Part shown: piece after piece, positions 62,075 to 64,000 of the stretch
How the letters are laid out: every line of letters starts with the position of its first letter
Position numbering within the stretch: position 1 is the stretch's first letter
Source: an uncultured Succiniclasticum sp.
GTDB lineage: Bacteria; Bacillota; Negativicutes; Acidaminococcales; Acidaminococcaceae
NCBI GenBank assembly: GCA_900544275.1
Contig: UQUU01000001.1
Location: forward strand, 260,832 to 324,831
Direction: 5' to 3'
DNA length: 64,000 nucleotides
Program-made: the position numbers and the translations under genes
Notes under the pieces: generated by a model
Told to the model about the DNA's origin: nothing
Seen by the model: the letters and a program-made list of their open reading frames with translations, nothing else
Database searches by the model: none

Positions 62075-62102
62075 ATTATAGCATAAATACAGGTTTTTGC
62101 AA
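62075..62102 (-). promoter_or_regulatory. promoter of the porin gene
   Basis: TTGCAA (62102-62097), 16-base spacer, TATAAT (62080-62075) on the minus strand. Confidence 0.7.
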
Positions 62103-62315
62103 GCTTTTTTTCGCAGAAAGGTTCTTTTTACGCATCTTTTTCCGGCAATTCACGGATTTAACTGTTAAAATAAGGATTCCCGACACACTTTTACCCCTGT
62201 TCAGCCGGTCGTTTCAGGCTTTTTTTCATGTTGTGTTATCTTTTTATTTTGTTTTCTTCCGCTCTTGTGAAAAAGGTTTTTGCCATATTTCCGCAACAAC
62301 TAAGGATTGGAATTA

Positions 62316-62324
62316 TGGTATAAT
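62316..62324 (+). promoter_or_regulatory. extended -10 promoter of the M48 protease gene
   Basis: TGGTATAAT (TGG at 62316-62318, TATAAT 62319-62324) with no recognisable -35, about 58 bases before the ATG. The region between this and the porin promoter (62103-62315) is T-rich without a frame. Confidence 0.65.
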
Positions 62325-62381
62325 AAAAATAAAAACAGAGCAGTTTCAAAACCATTTTCCTAATGGAGGAGGGAGCTTGCA

Positions 62382-63587
62382 ATGAAAAAAGATTTTGTAT
62401 TTAAAACAGCGGCGGCCGCCACCCTTTGTCTGACGGTGACTGCCGGTGCTTTACTGCCGGCCCGGGTTCTGGCCTGGGACTGGCTTTCCGCCGGTGCGGC
62501 AGTGTTCCAGGTAGGCGCTCAATACGCGTATCTGAACAGGCAGATCCATTATCTGGACAACAAGGGACGCAATCAGCATATGGCGCAGATCAAAGACAAG
62601 TATGGCGTAAATCAGGATCCTGCCGCCAACGCCATGCTGGACCGCATAATGGGGCGCCTGTCGGACGCCATCGCCTTAAGCGACCCTTCCATTACGAAAA
62701 AGCCTTACAATTACTTTGTTAACAATGAAAAGTCTTTCAATGCGTTTTGCACAGTGGGTCATAACCTGAGCGTCAACATCGGGACTTTTGATAAATTAAA
62801 TTATAATGAAAACGAAATCGCGTTTGTCGTTGCCCACGAAATCGGTCACGGTCAGAAGCAGCATCCGGCGGCCGGTGTAAAGCGGGGGCTTCCCCTCTCT
62901 CTTTTAGCCGCCTTGTACTCCAGTCAGAACCCCAATGCCGCTTCCATTATCGGGGCCACATTGGTCAATGCTTTGGGAACGGCCCGTCTTGTGACTCTGC
63001 CCATGGAAAAAGAAGCGGACCGTCTGGCTTTCGATTACGCGGTAGCCGCAGGATATAATGTAGGCGGCGGAGCCGCGTTGTGGCAGCACATTCTGGAGCG
63101 CAACGGCAAAGAAAGTTCCGGTTTCGCTTCTGTTTTTAACGATCATCCCACCAGTGTATCCCGGCGGGACGAATACAGCCGCCGCATTACCAAATGGAGC
63201 GGAAATGCCGTGAAGGTAGAAAAAGACACGGGCGCGATCACGGTACAGGGAAAACATTTTTATACCCCCGCCAAAACAACGTCTCTGAGCAGCGCGGAAC
63301 AGGCTTATCTGATTGCCGGCAATCTGGCCGCTGTATACCATAACAAAGCAAATTCCCGCGCTGTCTGGACCAATGGAGCCCATATGCTGATGGTGGGGGA
63401 CCAGCCCATCATGACGCTGAACGGGGTTGCCAACGCTGCGACAGTACAGCGGCGTTTGCAGGACATTTTACAGGATAAAAAAGTACAGGATAAGAAAGTA
63501 CAGGATAAGAAAGTACAAACTGCAAAAGTACAGACTAAGGCCGCAGCAGAGAAAAAGTCCGACAGCAAAAAAGGGCGGTTTGACTGA
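62382..63587 (+). CDS. secreted M48-family zinc metalloprotease
   Basis: 401 residues. A signal peptide of about 31 residues ends at RVLA-WD. The catalytic site is H152-E-x-x-H156 in VVAHEIGHGQKQHP with the third ligand Glu211 in MEKEADRLAFDYA. M48/BepA-like periplasmic proteases assist outer-membrane protein quality control; TPR repeats of BepA are not seen. The C-terminus repeats KVQDK several times (DNA unit of 15 bases AAAGTACAGGATAAG in tandem at about 63479-63520) and ends in a Lys-rich tail. Strong RBS GGAGGAGGGAG. Divergent from the porin gene and convergent with the decarboxylase gene. Confidence 0.88.
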   Translation: MKKDFVFKTAAAATLCLTVTAGALLPARVLAWDWLSAGAAVFQVGAQYAYLNRQIHYLDNKGRNQHMAQIKDKYGVNQDPAANAMLDRIMGRLSDAIALSDPSITKKPYNYFVNNEKSFNAFCTVGHNLSVNIGTFDKLNYNENEIAFVVAHEIGHGQKQHPAAGVKRGLPLSLLAALYSSQNPNAASIIGATLVNALGTARLVTLPMEKEADRLAFDYAVAAGYNVGGGAALWQHILERNGKESSGFASVFNDHPTSVSRRDEYSRRITKWSGNAVKVEKDTGAITVQGKHFYTPAKTTSLSSAEQAYLIAGNLAAVYHNKANSRAVWTNGAHMLMVGDQPIMTLNGVANAATVQRRLQDILQDKKVQDKKVQDKKVQTAKVQTKAAAEKKSDSKKGRFD

Positions 63588-63714
63588 CGCCCCGTCAAAA
63601 AGGGCTGTCAAAAAGCGGCGGCTGTGCAAAATTAACTGACCGGACCAAACCGGTCAAAACGACGCATTGTAAATTAAGTAAATAGAGAACACCGCAAAAC
63701 AGAAACCTACAGGA

Positions 63715-63765
63715 AAAAACACCCTGTCGCAGATCCGCGCTGACGGAAATGCACAGGGTGTTTTT
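63715..63765. terminator. bidirectional terminator between converging genes
   Basis: AAAAACACCCTGT (63715-63727) and ACAGGGTGTTTTT (63753-63765) are perfectly complementary, 13 bp, with a 25-base loop. Flanking A and T runs make it work on both strands: for the M48 gene in plus and the decarboxylase gene in minus direction. Confidence 0.85.
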
Positions 63766-63770
63766 AAAAG

Positions 63771-63902
63771 ATATTTAACTTCAGCTTCACGGAGGACGCT
63801 CAATCTGCCGTTAGCCGCAGGAAGGGTGTCTCAAGTCCTTTCTGCAGGAGGAGTGAAGTTAGTTTTATAATAGTCACGCCCGCTGCGGTGTGAGTATTAC
63901 CC
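63771..63902 (-). other. 3' untranslated stretch of the decarboxylase gene
   Basis: No frame. AACTTCAGCTTCAC (63777-63790) is followed by GTGAAGTT (63853-63860), an imperfect inverted repeat enclosing CTGCCGTTAGCCGCAG and AGGAAGGGTGTCTCAAGTCCTT hairpins. It could be a structured 3' end of the transcript. No RNA family recognised. Confidence 0.35.
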
Positions 63903-64000
63903 TTATTTGCCGGCAGGTCCGATCATAGCCAGCATGGTGCCTGCCGCTACCGCAGTACCGATAACGCCTGCTACGTTGGGGCCCATGGCATGCATCAGCA
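63903..64000 (-). CDS. Na+-translocating decarboxylase beta subunit, C-terminal fragment
   Basis: The right edge cuts this gene; only its last 32 codons are present. The visible end (LMHAMGPNVAGVIGTAVAAG then TMLAMIGPAGK and stop) is the invariant C-terminus of OadB/MmdB/GcdB, the membrane subunit that couples decarboxylation of oxaloacetate, methylmalonyl-CoA or glutaconyl-CoA to Na+ export. Which of the three cannot be told from this piece. It fits a fermentative Negativicute that gains energy from decarboxylation. Confidence 0.88.
   Translation of the reverse strand, partial: LMHAMGPNVAGVIGTAVAAGTMLAMIGPAGK

Overview
The window looks like chromosomal DNA of a diderm Firmicute (class Negativicutes). 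It carries an outer-membrane porin with an N-terminal SLH domain, a complete ADP-heptose/LPS inner-core operon with LptD, and two RND efflux systems, all outer-membrane hallmarks. It also carries Firmicute-type gene order (radC-mreBCD-mrdA-rodA-radical SAM-rng) and T-box leaders. C4-dicarboxylate carriers and the end of a Na+-pumping decarboxylase beta subunit at the right edge suggest a succinate/dicarboxylate-fermenting anaerobe; that is inference. I see no tRNA, rRNA, phage, insertion sequence or CRISPR array. The two edges cut through or abut neighbouring genes.

Layout. 1-6.5 kb: AcrAB-like RND pump with a perfect 16-bp palindromic operator upstream, then a secreted DUF3298-like protein. 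6.7-10.8 kb: DASS-family carrier, C39-like peptidase, CCA-adding enzyme. 11-18.1 kb: leuCDB under a leucine T-box, an NCS2 purine permease, and serA under a serine T-box. 18.1-23.5 kb (plus strand): TetR regulator, RND adaptor and RND pump, translationally coupled. 23.5-33 kb (minus strand): nine-gene aromatic operon aroF-tyrA-aroB-aroA-aroC-pheA-aroE-aroK-aroQ, headed by an attenuator with a 37-residue Phe/Tyr-rich leader peptide. 33-34.4 kb: DcuC-like carrier. 34.5-45.3 kb: lptD-gmhA-hldE-hldD-gmhB-waaC-waaF-lipid kinase-LtaS/sulfatase-like enzyme. 45.5-46.4 kb: secreted YG-repeat protein. 46.5-59.3 kb: cell-shape operon with RNase G, radical SAM pair and VirK-like protein, preceded by three small envelope proteins. 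59.7-64 kb: secreted protein, SLH porin with a long 5' leader, M48 protease, and the decarboxylase fragment.

The most striking item is the aromatic operon. It covers every step from E4P+PEP to chorismate and on to prephenate, phenylpyruvate and hydroxyphenylpyruvate. It appears to be controlled by ribosome-mediated attenuation at a Phe/Tyr peptide, while its neighbours leuCDB and serA use T-boxes. The serA and aro promoters also share a 21-bp element (19/21 identical) over and upstream of the -35 box.

A second theme is decayed short tandem duplications (36, 38-39, 58, 62 and 66 bp periods) in intergenic gaps. At aroA and the sulfatase-like gene they repeat the 3' end of the upstream coding sequence. 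Start codons were moved from the longest frames wherever a Shine-Dalgarno site decided the matter; the reasons are given per gene.
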